Shown here piece by piece: positions 6,261-12,397 of a stretch of DNA of 34,160 nt (positions are counted from its first letter, which is position 1; the number at the start of each line of letters is the position of its first letter). The stretch is taken from IMG/VR virus record IMGVR_UViG_3300045936_000120, positions 1-34,160 of that record; one strand, 5' to 3'. Origin of the DNA: a virus. The notes beneath the pieces were generated by a model. It saw nothing but the letters and a program-made list of their open reading frames with translations. It ran no database searches and was not told where the DNA came from. Made by a program: the position numbers and the translations under genes.

Positions 6261-6759
6261 CTTTCCTCGCCTCAATCAGTCTTGTCAACCTCGACGCGAG
6301 CTGCTCGCGGGCGCTCGATTCCGGCGCGGTCGTGGCCGTAATGGTCGTGTCGAATGTCTGGATGCGGTGGGCGTCGAGCACATCGCGCATCGCCGCCATG
6401 AGCGCCTGGCCATCGTCGGGCGGAATCTCGCCGGTCGTGATCTGGTGCAGCAGATCGTGCATCGCGGCGCGGATATCGGCGGCCGATCCCGTGCGCGGAA
6501 TGTTCGCCATGATCGCCGCCGCCTTCGGTTTCGGCCAGATGCGGTCGAGGATGATTCGGGCTGCGAGCGTATCGCCCTGGAGCGCGAGTTCAATCAGCTT
6601 GCGGATGATCGGGAGCGCTTCCGATTGGGCTGCGCGTTCGAAGGCCCGGCGCCGGAGATTCGTTGTGCCGCGCGGGCGGCCGTTTCCGCCGTTTGGAGCC
6701 TGCCGTTGTTCGCGGTCGGCGATGATCTCGATCTCCGGGATTAGGCTTTGCTGTTCCAT
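6214..6759 (-). CDS. DUF5681-like protein
   Basis: A 181-residue leftward protein. Residues 24-75 (NGGNGRPRGTTNLRRR ... ALPIIRKLIELALQGDTLAARIILDRIWPKPK) match the DUF5681 pattern: a GRP-x-G basic N-terminus followed by helices ending in LDR-I-x-P-x-(R/K). The family is common in phages and prophages, sometimes near terminase, and its role is unknown. The C-terminal 15 residues come from the heptamer array. The leader between its likely promoter (about 6864-6891) and the ATG contains a whole array (6768-6837), so expression may be affected by that hairpin. Confidence 0.7.
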   Translation of the reverse strand: MEQQSLIPEIEIIADREQRQAPNGGNGRPRGTTNLRRRAFERAAQSEALPIIRKLIELALQGDTLAARIILDRIWPKPKAAAIMANIPRTGSAADIRAAMHDLLHQITTGEIPPDDGQALMAAMRDVLDAHRIQTFDTTITATTAPESSAREQLASRLTRLIEARKEPSAISDQQSAETRS

Positions 6760-6767
6760 GGGGAAGC

Positions 6768-6837
6768 TTTTAGCGATTAGCTTTCAGCGATCAGCCTCGC
6801 ACGTTTAGCTGAATGCTGAGTGCTGACCGCTGATTGC
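6768..6837. repeat. Heptamer array in the leader of the DUF5681-like gene
   Basis: Forward units 6768-6795 (two TTAGC variants), spacer CTCGCACGTTTA, reverse units 6808-6837. It is only about nine bases from the minus-strand ATG at 6759. Confidence 0.9.
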
Positions 6838-6863
6838 CTTTGGGTTTCCACACCCTTTCACCT

Positions 6864-6891
6864 AGTATACGCCCACGCGCAAGCGATTCAA
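6864..6891 (-). promoter_or_regulatory. Putative leftward promoter for the DUF5681-like gene
   Basis: On the minus strand TTGAAT (6891-6886), 16-bp spacer, TATACT (6869-6864). The same sequence recurs in the second copy of the direct repeat. Confidence 0.5.
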
Positions 6892-6903
6892 GCGGCGATA
6901 GGG

Positions 6904-6938
6904 AAGCGGTTGGGCGATGTTACGCCCTTCCGCCGCTT
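6904..6938. terminator. ATGTTA-loop hairpin, copy at 6904
   Basis: Outer stem AAGCGG/CCGCTT, inner stem GGGCG/CGCCC, loop ATGTTA. It lies just beyond the 3' end of the leftward gene at 6955-7176 and could end its transcript, though the T-run is poor. Confidence 0.5.
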
Positions 6939-6954
6939 ATTCGGCGATACTGGG

Positions 6955-7176
6955 CTATCCGGGTTTTTGAGGGCCTCGGAGTTGGATCGCTTTTAGGTAA
7001 TCGAATGAAGCGATCTTATGCGCCTTTTCCATGAAGTCTGCATAAAGGATTCCGGCGCGTTCCGCGAAAACAAAGCCACAGCGGGTGCAATGGGGCGGCT
7101 CATATGGCGGCACAGTCGATCCGCCGGCGAAATCATGCCCACGCAATTTACAGATCAGCTTCGATAGCACTTTCAC
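6955..7176 (-). CDS. Small zinc-knuckle protein, DUF1660-like
   Basis: A protein of up to 73 residues. LICKLRGHDF followed by PPHCTRCGFVF gives C-x-x-x-G-H ... C-x-R-C, the arrangement of DUF1660 siphovirus proteins, so Cys, His, Cys, Cys are likely zinc ligands. The start is uncertain: GTG at 7176 lies almost on the putative -10 box (7184-7179), so translation from the next in-frame GTG at 7170 would be nearly leaderless. It sits alone between two copies of a 90-100 bp direct repeat, as if the gene and its promoter were a portable cassette. Confidence 0.6.
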   Translation of the reverse strand: MKVLSKLICKLRGHDFAGGSTVPPYEPPHCTRCGFVFAERAGILYADFMEKAHKIASFDYLKAIQLRGPQKPG

Positions 7177-7178
7177 CT

Positions 7179-7205
7179 AGTATACGCCTCCGCGCAAGCG
7201 ATCAA
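7179..7205 (-). promoter_or_regulatory. Putative leftward promoter for the zinc-knuckle gene
   Basis: On the minus strand TTGATC (7205-7200), 15-bp spacer, TATACT (7184-7179). The short spacing makes it weak on paper, but it is the duplicate of the promoter at 6864-6891. Confidence 0.4.
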
Positions 7206-7206
7206 G

Positions 7207-7240
7207 GCGGCGGTTGGGCGATGTTACGCCCTTCCGCCGC
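7207..7240. terminator. ATGTTA-loop hairpin, copy at 7207
   Basis: GCGGCGG-TT-GGGCG, loop ATGTTA, CGCCC-TT-CCGCCGC: twelve base pairs with one symmetrical TT/TT bulge. Upstream of the HTH gene at 7265, so it may be a leader structure or a bidirectional terminator. Confidence 0.55.
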
Positions 7241-7264
7241 TTATTCGGGTTAGACTGGTCCGTA

Positions 7265-7801
7265 ATGATGAATTCCGAGCAGTATCTCACGAAAGCGGTT
7301 GCGGCGAAGCAGCTCGATCTGAGCGTGCGGCGCGTGATGGAAATGTCGGCCGCCGGGCGCCTTCCGCGGCACAAGCGGTTCGATCCGGCGACGCAGCGGG
7401 AAGCGGTCATGTTCCGGGCGGCCGACGTGGCGAAGCTCAAAGCCGAAAAGACGCCGCGGCCGGTCGATTTGCCGGCATTGCCCGAACCGGCGGCTAGCGG
7501 GATCTCCACTATGGTGGATCGCATCGAACGATCCGCATCGGCAATTGTGCGGGCGGCTTCCGTTCCGCCGCCTTCTCGGCCCTGGCTCACGCTCGCCGAG
7601 GCCGCCGAGTACTCCGGGCTACCCGAAAGCTTCCTGCATGCGATGATCGACCAAGGCACCTTGCCCGCGCTCGACGTCGGCGTCCGTCCGGGTGGGCGGT
7701 ATCGTGTCCGGCGCTCGGATCTTGATGGAATTGAAGGTACTAAGCGATCAGCAGTCAGCGATCAGCAGTCAGCTACGTTGGTGCGCACCAGCGCAAAATA
7801 A
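7265..7801 (+). CDS. Protein with two excisionase/MerR-like helix-turn-helix domains
   Basis: A 178-residue protein starting at ATG 7265 (a second ATG follows at once); an upstream TTG would place the start inside the duplicated hairpin and is rejected. Domain 1, residues 1-50 (YLTKAVAAKQLDLSVRRVME ... GRLPRHKRFD), and domain 2, residues about 104-158 (WLTLAEAAEYSGLPESFLHA ... GGRYRVRRSDLD), both have the winged HTH pattern of excisionase-family DNA-binding domains. A Pro-rich linker joins them. The natural end is probably near RRSDLDGIEG; the last 20 residues come from forward heptamers (7746-7773). It could be an excisionase-like or small-terminase-like DNA binder; no integrase is present. 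Confidence 0.75.
   Translation: MMNSEQYLTKAVAAKQLDLSVRRVMEMSAAGRLPRHKRFDPATQREAVMFRAADVAKLKAEKTPRPVDLPALPEPAASGISTMVDRIERSASAIVRAASVPPPSRPWLTLAEAAEYSGLPESFLHAMIDQGTLPALDVGVRPGGRYRVRRSDLDGIEGTKRSAVSDQQSATLVRTSAK
7746..7773. repeat. Heptamer run, F4, coding
   Basis: Four forward units in the 3' end of the HTH gene, giving KRSAVSDQQSAT in the protein. Confidence 0.95.
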
Positions 7802-7901
7802 GGGTTCGTGAAAGACTGATAAGTGTTGATATCATGCTTTGACGACGTTAGTTGGGCTGTTTTTAGGCTTTGGGTAGGGCAGGGAAGTGGTTTGTGGAAG
7901 C

Positions 7902-7930
7902 AGTCAGCGATCAGCGGGTCAGCAATCAGC
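7902..7930. repeat. Heptamer run, F4, beside the leftward J-like gene
   Basis: Forward units with one eight-base unit (GGGTCAGC). The end of the leftward gene at 7926 reaches into it. Confidence 0.9.
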
Positions 7931-8294
7931 CTTTGCGATTACCTGTGCCGTTTGTCTGTTGGGTTTGCTGTGCCGCCTGCAATCCGCCGCGCAGTTTTTC
8001 CATGAGCGCATTCAGGCGCTTCATGATGTCCGGGTTGCCGCCTACATCGGGATGGTGTTTCAAGCTGAGCGTTCGATATCCGGCGCGTAACAGTTCGTCG
8101 AGTAATTGGCGCTCATCACAATCTAAGTCGCCAATGAGCGGTGGTACGTCGACATCGGCGAGGTGTTGTTGAAATGCTTGTTCTACGGCAGCCGCCAATG
8201 GGCCATGGAGTTCAAGCGTGCGAAGCCAGCGTAGATATGTGTAGGGTAGATCGAAAACGGGTTGCCCTTTGAACTTCCCGAAGGGCATGATCAT
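7926..8294 (-). CDS. DUF3820-like domain joined to a J-domain-like HPD motif
   Basis: A 122-residue leftward protein if begun at ATG 8294 (ATG 8288 and GTG 8312 are alternatives). MPFGKFKGQPVFDLPYTYLR is the DUF3820 signature, a small domain usually found alone in phages. Residues about 60-105 (LLDELLRAGYRTLSLKHHPD, then VGGNPDIMKRLNALMEKLR) have the helix-HPD-helix pattern of a DnaJ J domain, including the invariant His-Pro-Asp. A J-like domain could recruit host DnaK to a replication complex or act in phage assembly. The C-terminus is Gln/Thr-rich. The start overlaps a 16-bp palindrome, and a TATAAT box lies about 30 bases upstream. Confidence 0.7.
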   Translation of the reverse strand: MIMPFGKFKGQPVFDLPYTYLRWLRTLELHGPLAAAVEQAFQQHLADVDVPPLIGDLDCDERQLLDELLRAGYRTLSLKHHPDVGGNPDIMKRLNALMEKLRGGLQAAQQTQQTNGTGNRKG

Positions 8295-8298
8295 GCCC
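8283..8298. promoter_or_regulatory. Perfect 16-bp palindrome over a start codon
   Basis: GGGCATGATCATGCCC is its own reverse complement and includes both candidate ATG codons of the leftward gene. It may be an operator or an RNA hairpin, or simply a product of the codons. Confidence 0.5.
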
Positions 8299-8323
8299 GT
8301 TCGCCGCTCCACATGTTCTGGCC

Positions 8324-8329
8324 ATTATA
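8324..8329 (-). promoter_or_regulatory. -10 box for the leftward DUF3820/J-like gene
   Basis: A perfect TATAAT on the minus strand in an AT-rich stretch, with no convincing -35 hexamer 16-19 bp upstream. Position fits transcription of the gene at 8294-7926. Confidence 0.4.
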
Positions 8330-8541
8330 TTTTAATCAGATTTGGTGTGTGGAAAACTTTTGGGACGCTGCCCGAACTCGTTGGGGCTTCCAAAAAACGA
8401 AGACGTGTGGTACTGTTCTGGAATCCGCCTCTTCCTGCCGTTGAGACGGAAATTTGAAAACTATGCGCCGCACGTCCATAAAAACGAAAGCCCCGAGGTG
8501 CAAACTCAGGGCTTTCAGAACGTGCTGGCCGAGCATTGCGG
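8330..8541. other. Intergenic region between divergent genes
   Basis: About 210 bases, more AT-rich than its neighbours, with no heptamer array. It contains the hairpin at 8487-8515. It sits between the J-like gene and the replication gene, so it could hold the replication origin, but I see no clear iterons. Confidence 0.4.
8487..8515 (-). terminator. Hairpin with a leftward T-run
   Basis: AAAGCCCCGAG (8487-8497) and CTCAGGGCTTT (8505-8515) pair except for one C/A mismatch, with a seven-base loop. On the minus strand it is followed by CGTTTTTATG, so it would stop leftward transcripts; on the plus strand there is no T-run. Confidence 0.5.
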
Positions 8542-9807
8542 ATGTCTGCAACCAGCACACACAGTTTACCACGCGACCGTTCCAATCAGAGTAGTTTTTC
8601 TGCGAATTTTCAACGCAGCCGCCGTCATCAACATCGCTATGGTCCGCCGCCCGAGCTGGCTGATGCTCCACTGAATCCGCTAATCGGACTGCGTCGGTTT
8701 ATCGACGATACGCCTCTCGTCGATGGACACATGATTCCGGCGAAGATCGGCGCGTATTTGGCCCGGCTTGCGGAACTCGCTCACGGTTACGGCGTCTGTA
8801 CGGTCTCTGTCGAGCATCTTGCCGTCAAGGGCCACAGATGCGAGCGGACGATCAAGCGTCACACGAAGTATTTGCGCGAACGCTACCTGATCACCGTCAA
8901 TCCGCGATTGCGCGAAAACGGAAGCTGCACGACCAATGAAATCCGCATCAGCTGGGATAATCCCTTTTTTGACAAACATCTTCGAAATCGTTGTGTGGCC
9001 GAAACTTCCGCCTCCGGTACAGTGACAAAAGAGTCACCCCCAGACGAGTCTACTGTGGCTATGGATGGGTGTCAGTCTCCTTCGTTGGTGGAAGAGAAAC
9101 TGACCGACCCGAAAACCGAGCCGATCCATGAAACCAAACAACAACCGCCCAATAAGGCGCAATTGTTTGATAACGTATATTCTGAAAATGCCGCCGAAAC
9201 ACCAATAAAAACGCCTGTTTTCGAGCCCGACGTCCAGCACGTCCAAGCCTTCCGGCAAACCCTCGCCAACTGGTTCGGCGTCGCCGTGTCGTTCCAGACA
9301 ACGCTGTGGCTGTTGTGCTTCATGACCGTGCGGCGCTGGAATATCCGCGCATTCCTGTGCGATGTCGACCACAACCACAAGCCGCGCCTGTTCCACTCGC
9401 AGGACGCCGCCTGGCGCTTTATGGCCGCCGATTACCTATCGCGCGGCCCCACGCTCGAATCCTATCCGCCGGCAAAACGCGACACGCAAACGGTTGCGCC
9501 GATGGAGCAGTCAGCGATCAGCGTTCAGCAATCAGCCGAGCATCCGCCGCCGGAATCGCCGCCAGTGAGGCCGAAACGTATGACGCAAATATCATCGGGT
9601 GTTCTGAAATTCGTCGCGCCGCCTGCATCGTCCGAGCGCATCGCCGAACTATGCGCCGAGGCCGGAATTACCGAGGATCAATTGATTCGATGGATGCGGA
9701 AGAGGAGGGATGACGGCTATGCGGGATATCAGCCGCCAATGTGGCCGCCTGGCGAAAAGCAGGTGAGGCAGATGATTCGCGAGTATGGCGATGCGCATCC
9801 GGGCTAA
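8542..9807 (+). CDS. Replication initiator-like protein with winged-helix domain
   Basis: About 421 residues from ATG 8542 (a TTG two codons upstream is also possible). Residues about 60-130 (LVDGHMIPAKIGAYLARLAE, HGYGVCTVSVEHLAVKGHRC, ERTIKRHTKYLRERYLITVN) look like an HTH_36-type winged helix found in plasmid and phage replication proteins. A low-complexity linker (about 155-230) follows, then a second folded part with an AFRQTLANWFGV helix and a Trp-rich core. A forward heptamer run (9509-9536) encodes EQSAISVQQSAEH in another linker. A C-terminal helical domain (RIAELCAEAGITEDQLIRWM) recalls helicase-loader tails. The stop overlaps that of the convergent zinc gene. Role in replication is inferred. 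Confidence 0.65.
   Translation: MSATSTHSLPRDRSNQSSFSANFQRSRRHQHRYGPPPELADAPLNPLIGLRRFIDDTPLVDGHMIPAKIGAYLARLAELAHGYGVCTVSVEHLAVKGHRCERTIKRHTKYLRERYLITVNPRLRENGSCTTNEIRISWDNPFFDKHLRNRCVAETSASGTVTKESPPDESTVAMDGCQSPSLVEEKLTDPKTEPIHETKQQPPNKAQLFDNVYSENAAETPIKTPVFEPDVQHVQAFRQTLANWFGVAVSFQTTLWLLCFMTVRRWNIRAFLCDVDHNHKPRLFHSQDAAWRFMAADYLSRGPTLESYPPAKRDTQTVAPMEQSAISVQQSAEHPPPESPPVRPKRMTQISSGVLKFVAPPASSERIAELCAEAGITEDQLIRWMRKRRDDGYAGYQPPMWPPGEKQVRQMIREYGDAHPG
9509..9536. repeat. Heptamer run, F4, coding
   Basis: Four forward units in frame in the replication gene, in a Pro-rich linker. Confidence 0.95.
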
Positions 9808-10214
9808 GCGGATCGTTCGCGTGGCTCGGAGATGCCGCTCTGCCGCCAGTTGCTCACAAGCGGGAATCGTGGCTGTTCTGGTGGTCGCTGAAGGCGGAAC
9901 AGAAAAATACCGAGCGACATCCAACCTATCGGGCATTGGCAGAATCGTCCATCGGCGCCGCCGGTCCCGTTGCAGTGCGGGCAGGCGAGTCTTTGAATGG
10001 ATTCAAGCGCCACGGCAAAAGGCCCAACTGGTTTCCGTTTTGGCGGCGGCGCATACTCACAAGCGATGCAAAGCCCGCCGAGGTACCGTTGTCCTGCCGG
10101 GATCAAGTTGCCGCATCGGGAGCAATATAGCGCGGCTTGGGATGATCCGCAGTTGATGCAAACGCCGCCGCGATAGGCATGTTTCAGCGAACTGAATTCG
10201 TAACAGAATTCCAC
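9804..10214 (-). CDS. Multi-zinc-ribbon protein
   Basis: A 136-residue leftward protein. Five C-x-x-C or C-x-C knuckles occur in order: CINCG (about residue 19), CSRCG (32), CIAC (49), CPHCNGTG (78) and CQC (92). The CPHCNGTGG box is like the zinc centre of DnaJ-type proteins, which is interesting given the J-like protein nearby. The part from residue 95 on is Pro/Arg-rich. Its stop (9804-9806) overlaps the stop of the convergent replication gene, and its start overlaps the end of the upstream leftward gene by about 31 bases. Function unknown; RNA, DNA or protein binding is possible. Confidence 0.65.
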   Translation of the reverse strand: MEFCYEFSSLKHAYRGGVCINCGSSQAALYCSRCGNLIPAGQRYLGGLCIACEYAPPPKRKPVGPFAVALESIQRLACPHCNGTGGADGRFCQCPIGWMSLGIFLFRLQRPPEQPRFPLVSNWRQSGISEPRERSA

Positions 10215-10678
10215 GGAGCTATCATAGCGGATCGCAGCCGCTCGAGCGCTTCATCGGACGCCGAGTCAAGCAACCGCGCGAGCTCGGATACATCGGGTGG
10301 TGGGGCAGGTGGCTCGCCCGGTGAGCCTGGCGGCTGATCGCTGACCGCTGACGGCTTCTGCCATGCCGGCCGCATGCGCCGCGTCCGCCAGGCGAGCATG
10401 CCGGACATGCGGCGCTCGAGCGGCGAGCGCTTCCGGTTTGAGGCCTGCACGGCCTTCGCGCCGGCGCGATGGAACTCGAGCGCCTCATCCGGCGTCATCT
10501 TCGCGATGCGCCGTTTGCCGAGCGCGACCGCCGCGGGATCCTTGCAGGATCCCGGGCGATCAGCGTTCAGCTTACAGCTTTCAGCTTCGGACGTTGGCTG
10601 ATTGCTGAATGCTGACCGCTGACCGCTCTTTTCCACAGCACGATGATACATGCTCGAAAACTGAATTTCTAGTGTCAT
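10184..10678 (-). CDS. Basic protein with AAVALG motif, interrupted by in-frame arrays
   Basis: About 164 residues from ATG 10678; the frame is open further, to 10774, and the true start could even lie after the array. The folded part is DPAAVALGKRRIAKMTPDEA, then LEFHRAGAKAVQASNRKR, a relative of the 47-residue protein at 3082-3225. Before it lies a whole translated heptamer array (10558-10627), in which the TGA expected in this frame is TGT (Cys). A second run of heptamers (10333-10356) encodes PSAVSDQP in a Pro-rich linker before a C-terminal acidic helix (ELARLLDSASDEALERLRSA). Function unknown. Confidence 0.55.
   Translation of the reverse strand: MTLEIQFSSMYHRAVEKSGQRSAFSNQPTSEAESCKLNADRPGSCKDPAAVALGKRRIAKMTPDEALEFHRAGAKAVQASNRKRSPLERRMSGMLAWRTRRMRPAWQKPSAVSDQPPGSPGEPPAPPPDVSELARLLDSASDEALERLRSAMIAPWNSVTNSVR
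10333..10356. repeat. Heptamer run, R3 on the plus strand, coding on minus
   Basis: Three GCTGANN units plus GCT. For the minus-strand gene this is the stop-free orientation. Confidence 0.9.
10534..10554. repeat. Perfect hairpin beside the array
   Basis: CGGGATCC and GGATCCCG form an eight-base-pair stem with the loop TTGCA, next to the array at 10558 and inside the leftward gene. Confidence 0.6.
10558..10627. repeat. Heptamer array, F4 / R4, translated on the minus strand
   Basis: Plus-strand forward units 10558-10585 include TTACAGC in place of a TCAGC unit; reverse units 10597-10627. Read leftward, that base change turns TGA into TGT in the frame of the gene at 10184-10678. Confidence 0.95.
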
Positions 10679-10882
10679 GTGAAATTTACACTGCGTGAGC
10701 CGCCGCCCGTGTGCAAATCTGATTGACACGCGCTTGAAATCCTGAGCATAATCACAAGCACTTAAGATTTTCATCGGAACTTGTCATTTGTTCCGGCCCG
10801 CGTTGAAGAGGCGGTTATCGCCACCGGCGGCGATTCAGAAAATGCTTAGCTCTTCAGTGCACTGTGATGGGTAGTGTGTCCT
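10679..10882. other. Intergenic region before the XRE gene
   Basis: About 200 bases with a promoter-like sequence (10723-10752) and no array. No protein of reasonable quality is seen here except the possible N-terminal extension of the leftward gene to 10774. Confidence 0.4.
10723..10752 (+). promoter_or_regulatory. Rightward promoter-like sequence
   Basis: TTGACA (10723-10728), 18-bp spacer, CATAAT (10747-10752): the same two boxes as the early promoter at 3251. It faces into the leftward XRE gene, so it would make an antisense leader and could drive the run from 11305. Confidence 0.55.
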
Positions 10883-11182
10883 TCATTTCCGTTGTGAATC
10901 CCTGCTCACGATGACCGCGAGCGCTTCCTCGAACGTGCGGGCGAAGCAGCGAAGCGAAATGCCGAACGCCGGCAGGAATTTATAAATCGTCCAGATCGTG
11001 GGTGCGTGGATTCCTCGTTCGATTCTCCCTACAAATGATCGATCAAGGCCAGCGATGAGCGCTAATTGTTCCTGGGCGAGCCCTTTGTCGCGGCGCAAGT
11101 TGCGAATCGTCAACGCGAACGCCCGGCGCAACTGCGCCCGGTTTACTGCCAATCGTCTCCGCTTTCCAAATGATCGAAGCAA
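10883..11182 (-). CDS. XRE-family helix-turn-helix repressor
   Basis: A 99-residue protein. Residues 18-75 (QLRRAFALTIRNLRRDKGLA, QEQLALIAGLDRSFVGRIER, GIHAPTIWTIYKFLPAFGIS) are a textbook XRE/Cro-CI HTH, with the recognition helix around GLDRSFVGRIERG. There is no in-frame ATG. The start is TTG at 11182, supported by GGGAG seven bases upstream; the nearby ATG is out of frame. The short C-terminus has no cleavage or dimerisation domain, so it is a Cro-like or single-domain regulator. It likely controls the early promoter, but this is inference. TAGCCT/AGGCTA (11199-11214) upstream may be its own operator. Confidence 0.85.
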   Translation of the reverse strand: MLRSFGKRRRLAVNRAQLRRAFALTIRNLRRDKGLAQEQLALIAGLDRSFVGRIERGIHAPTIWTIYKFLPAFGISLRCFARTFEEALAVIVSRDSQRK

Positions 11183-11198
11183 ATCATTCTCCCGTCAA

Positions 11199-11214
11199 TA
11201 GCCTCAAAAGGCTA
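11199..11214. promoter_or_regulatory. Inverted repeat upstream of the XRE gene
   Basis: TAGCCT and AGGCTA separated by CAAA, 17-32 bases upstream of the TTG start; possible operator or leader hairpin. Confidence 0.4.
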
Positions 11215-11304
11215 CGGATTAAATTGCCACGGCTTATTGGGCGGCAGCATCTGAAGGACCATACCCATGACAGGCGGTCAAAATAAACCTCTGGAGCCCG
11301 TGTT

Positions 11305-11706
11305 GTGTCAACCTCCCCCAAAAAGTTGTTACTCGTCTGCGACTCCATGTCGAGTCTCGTCGTCGCCAAAGTCTCGGCGCGCAATGCCGCCCGCATGCTC
11401 GAGCTCGGCCAGGTCCGGCTTGATCAGGAGGGGCATCTGCGCGTAGCAGTGCCCGACCGGGCGCACGAGCATCCTTGCCGCACGCGCATCTCATCGGGCG
11501 GCGTGCTCGCCGCGCTCGGCATGTCGCAGATTTATACGGCGAAGGATGAGCGCGGCAAGGTCGCGGGCTTCAAGCGCATCTACCCCGAAGACCGCGGCTT
11601 CTTCAATCTCGCGACCAATCCCGGCAACTGGATAATAGCGATCAGCTTTCAGCTTATTAGCAGTCAGCTATCAGCGATCAGCTATCAGCTTTGCGTTTTT
11701 GGCTGA
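11305..11706 (+). CDS. Unknown protein with heptamer-encoded C-terminus
   Basis: A 133-residue protein starting GTG at 11305, with GGAG about nine bases upstream; ATG at 11347 is a weaker option. The core (VAKVSARNAARMLELGQVRL ... RISSGGVLAALGMSQIYTAK ... YPEDRGFFNLA) is a mixed alpha/beta domain I do not recognise. After NPGNWIIAIS the protein is encoded by forward heptamers (FQLISSQLSAISYQL) and stops at the first TGA of the reverse arm. It opens the rightward run that leads to terminase, so a small-terminase or regulatory role is conceivable but unsupported. Confidence 0.65.
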   Translation: MSTSPKKLLLVCDSMSSLVVAKVSARNAARMLELGQVRLDQEGHLRVAVPDRAHEHPCRTRISSGGVLAALGMSQIYTAKDERGKVAGFKRIYPEDRGFFNLATNPGNWIIAISFQLISSQLSAISYQLCVFG

Positions 11707-11768
11707 ATGCTGACCGCTGATTGCTGATTGCTGACCGCTGAAATGCTGACCGCTGACTGCTGAAAGCT
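11640..11768. repeat. Large heptamer array, F / R8
   Basis: Six forward units with a TTATTAGC irregular unit, the loop TTTGCGTTTTTG, then about nine reverse units, one of them eight bases long (GCTGAAAT). It ends at the ATG of the next gene (11769). Confidence 0.95.
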
Positions 11769-12026
11769 ATGCCCCGGCAAGGCCGGCTCTTCAAAATGCC
11801 ACGACGCCAATCTGATCCCGACCAACGCCGGCCCGAATCGGTCGAGCGCGACGGCGAACGCGTCACGCGCTATCCCGGCCGGTGCAAAGGCTGCGGGCGC
11901 GAGATCTGGTGGGTCAGGACGTCGACGACGATGAGGCCTGAAGACCCGGACGGGCGCGACCATCGCGAGACGTGCACCGAGCGCGTGCAGTTCCGGCGGG
12001 TGCAGCAGCAGGAGATGTTCAGGTGA
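11769..12026 (+). CDS. Small zinc-ribbon-like protein
   Basis: An 85-residue, Arg-rich protein starting with the ATG directly after the array (AGCT-ATG). YPGRCKGCGREIWWVRT has a C-x-x-C knuckle and HRETC downstream may supply further ligands. The N-terminus is basic and disordered (RLFKMPRRQSDPDQRRPE). The pattern fits small nucleic-acid-binding zinc proteins of phages. Its TGA overlaps the GTG of a possible next gene at 12023. Confidence 0.65.
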   Translation: MPRQGRLFKMPRRQSDPDQRRPESVERDGERVTRYPGRCKGCGREIWWVRTSTTMRPEDPDGRDHRETCTERVQFRRVQQQEMFR

Positions 12027-12154
12027 GCGATCAGCTTTCAGCAATCAGCGATCAGCCATCGTGGAACCTTCCGGTCAACGTCGACCCGTGCTCAGTCACG
12101 CAAATCGGCGTGCGCGTCGACCGGCGCGCGTGGAAACGCGGGGCTGATCGCTGA
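12023..12154 (+). CDS. Possible 43-residue protein inside an array loop
   Basis: GTG at 12023 overlaps the previous stop. The N-terminal 13 residues come from the forward arm (SDQLSAISDQPS), the middle (WNLPVNVDPCSVTQIGVRVD) is unique sequence, and the stop TGA belongs to the reverse arm. The middle looks like normal protein, so a small gene captured within an array, or a fragment of one, is possible. Weakly supported. Confidence 0.35.
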   Translation: MSDQLSAISDQPSWNLPVNVDPCSVTQIGVRVDRRAWKRGADR

Positions 12155-12173
12155 ATGCTGACTGCTGATCGCT
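12029..12173. repeat. Heptamer array, F4 / R4, with an 86-bp loop
   Basis: Forward units 12029-12056 and reverse units 12143-12173. The reverse arm provides both the stop at 12154 and the ATG at 12155. Confidence 0.95.
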
Positions 12174-12373
12174 CCAACGAAATCGACCGCCTGCGCGCCG
12201 AGCAGCGCCGTGCCGCCGCCGATGCGCGGCAAGCGGCAACCGAGCGCGAGTATTGCATGTTGGGCGTGAACGATTATCTGATCGAGGAATTGATTGTGCT
12301 GTACTGGAAAGAAGCAATTAGCAATCAGCTATCAGCGGTCAGCCAGGACGCGAAGCTGAATGCTGAAAGCTGA
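12155..12373 (+). CDS. Small coiled-coil protein with array-derived ends
   Basis: A 72-residue protein whose ATG and first residues (MLTADRS) are encoded by reverse heptamers and whose last residues (ISNQLSAVS ... KLNAES) and stop come from the next array. The genuine core is about 40 residues, a charged helix (NEIDRLRAEQRRAAADARQA) followed by a hydrophobic segment (YLIEELIVLYW). Function unknown. Confidence 0.5.
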   Translation: MLTADRSNEIDRLRAEQRRAAADARQAATEREYCMLGVNDYLIEELIVLYWKEAISNQLSAVSQDAKLNAES

Positions 12374-12385
12374 CCGCTGAATGCT
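12316..12385. repeat. Heptamer array, F4 / R4
   Basis: Forward units 12316-12343 (first TTAGC variant), spacer CAGGACGCGAA, reverse units 12355-12385. Confidence 0.95.
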
Positions 12386-12397
12386 TGTACTGGAGCG

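Larger units (their letters stand above)
6853..6954. repeat. Promoter-hairpin direct repeat, copy 1
   Basis: Shares CTTTCACCTAGTATACGCC, CGCGCAAGCGAT and the whole block GGGCGATGTTACGCCC-TTCCGCCGCTTATTCGG with 7166-7258. The two copies flank the gene at 6955-7176. Confidence 0.85.
7166..7258. repeat. Promoter-hairpin direct repeat, copy 2
   Basis: Second copy of the element at 6853-6954. It carries a leftward TATACT box and the GC-rich hairpin 7207-7240. Confidence 0.85.

Noticed and set aside
7214-7264. TTG start for the double-HTH gene
   Set aside because: It would place the N-terminus inside a hairpin repeated elsewhere; ATG 7265 directly before the HTH domain is better.
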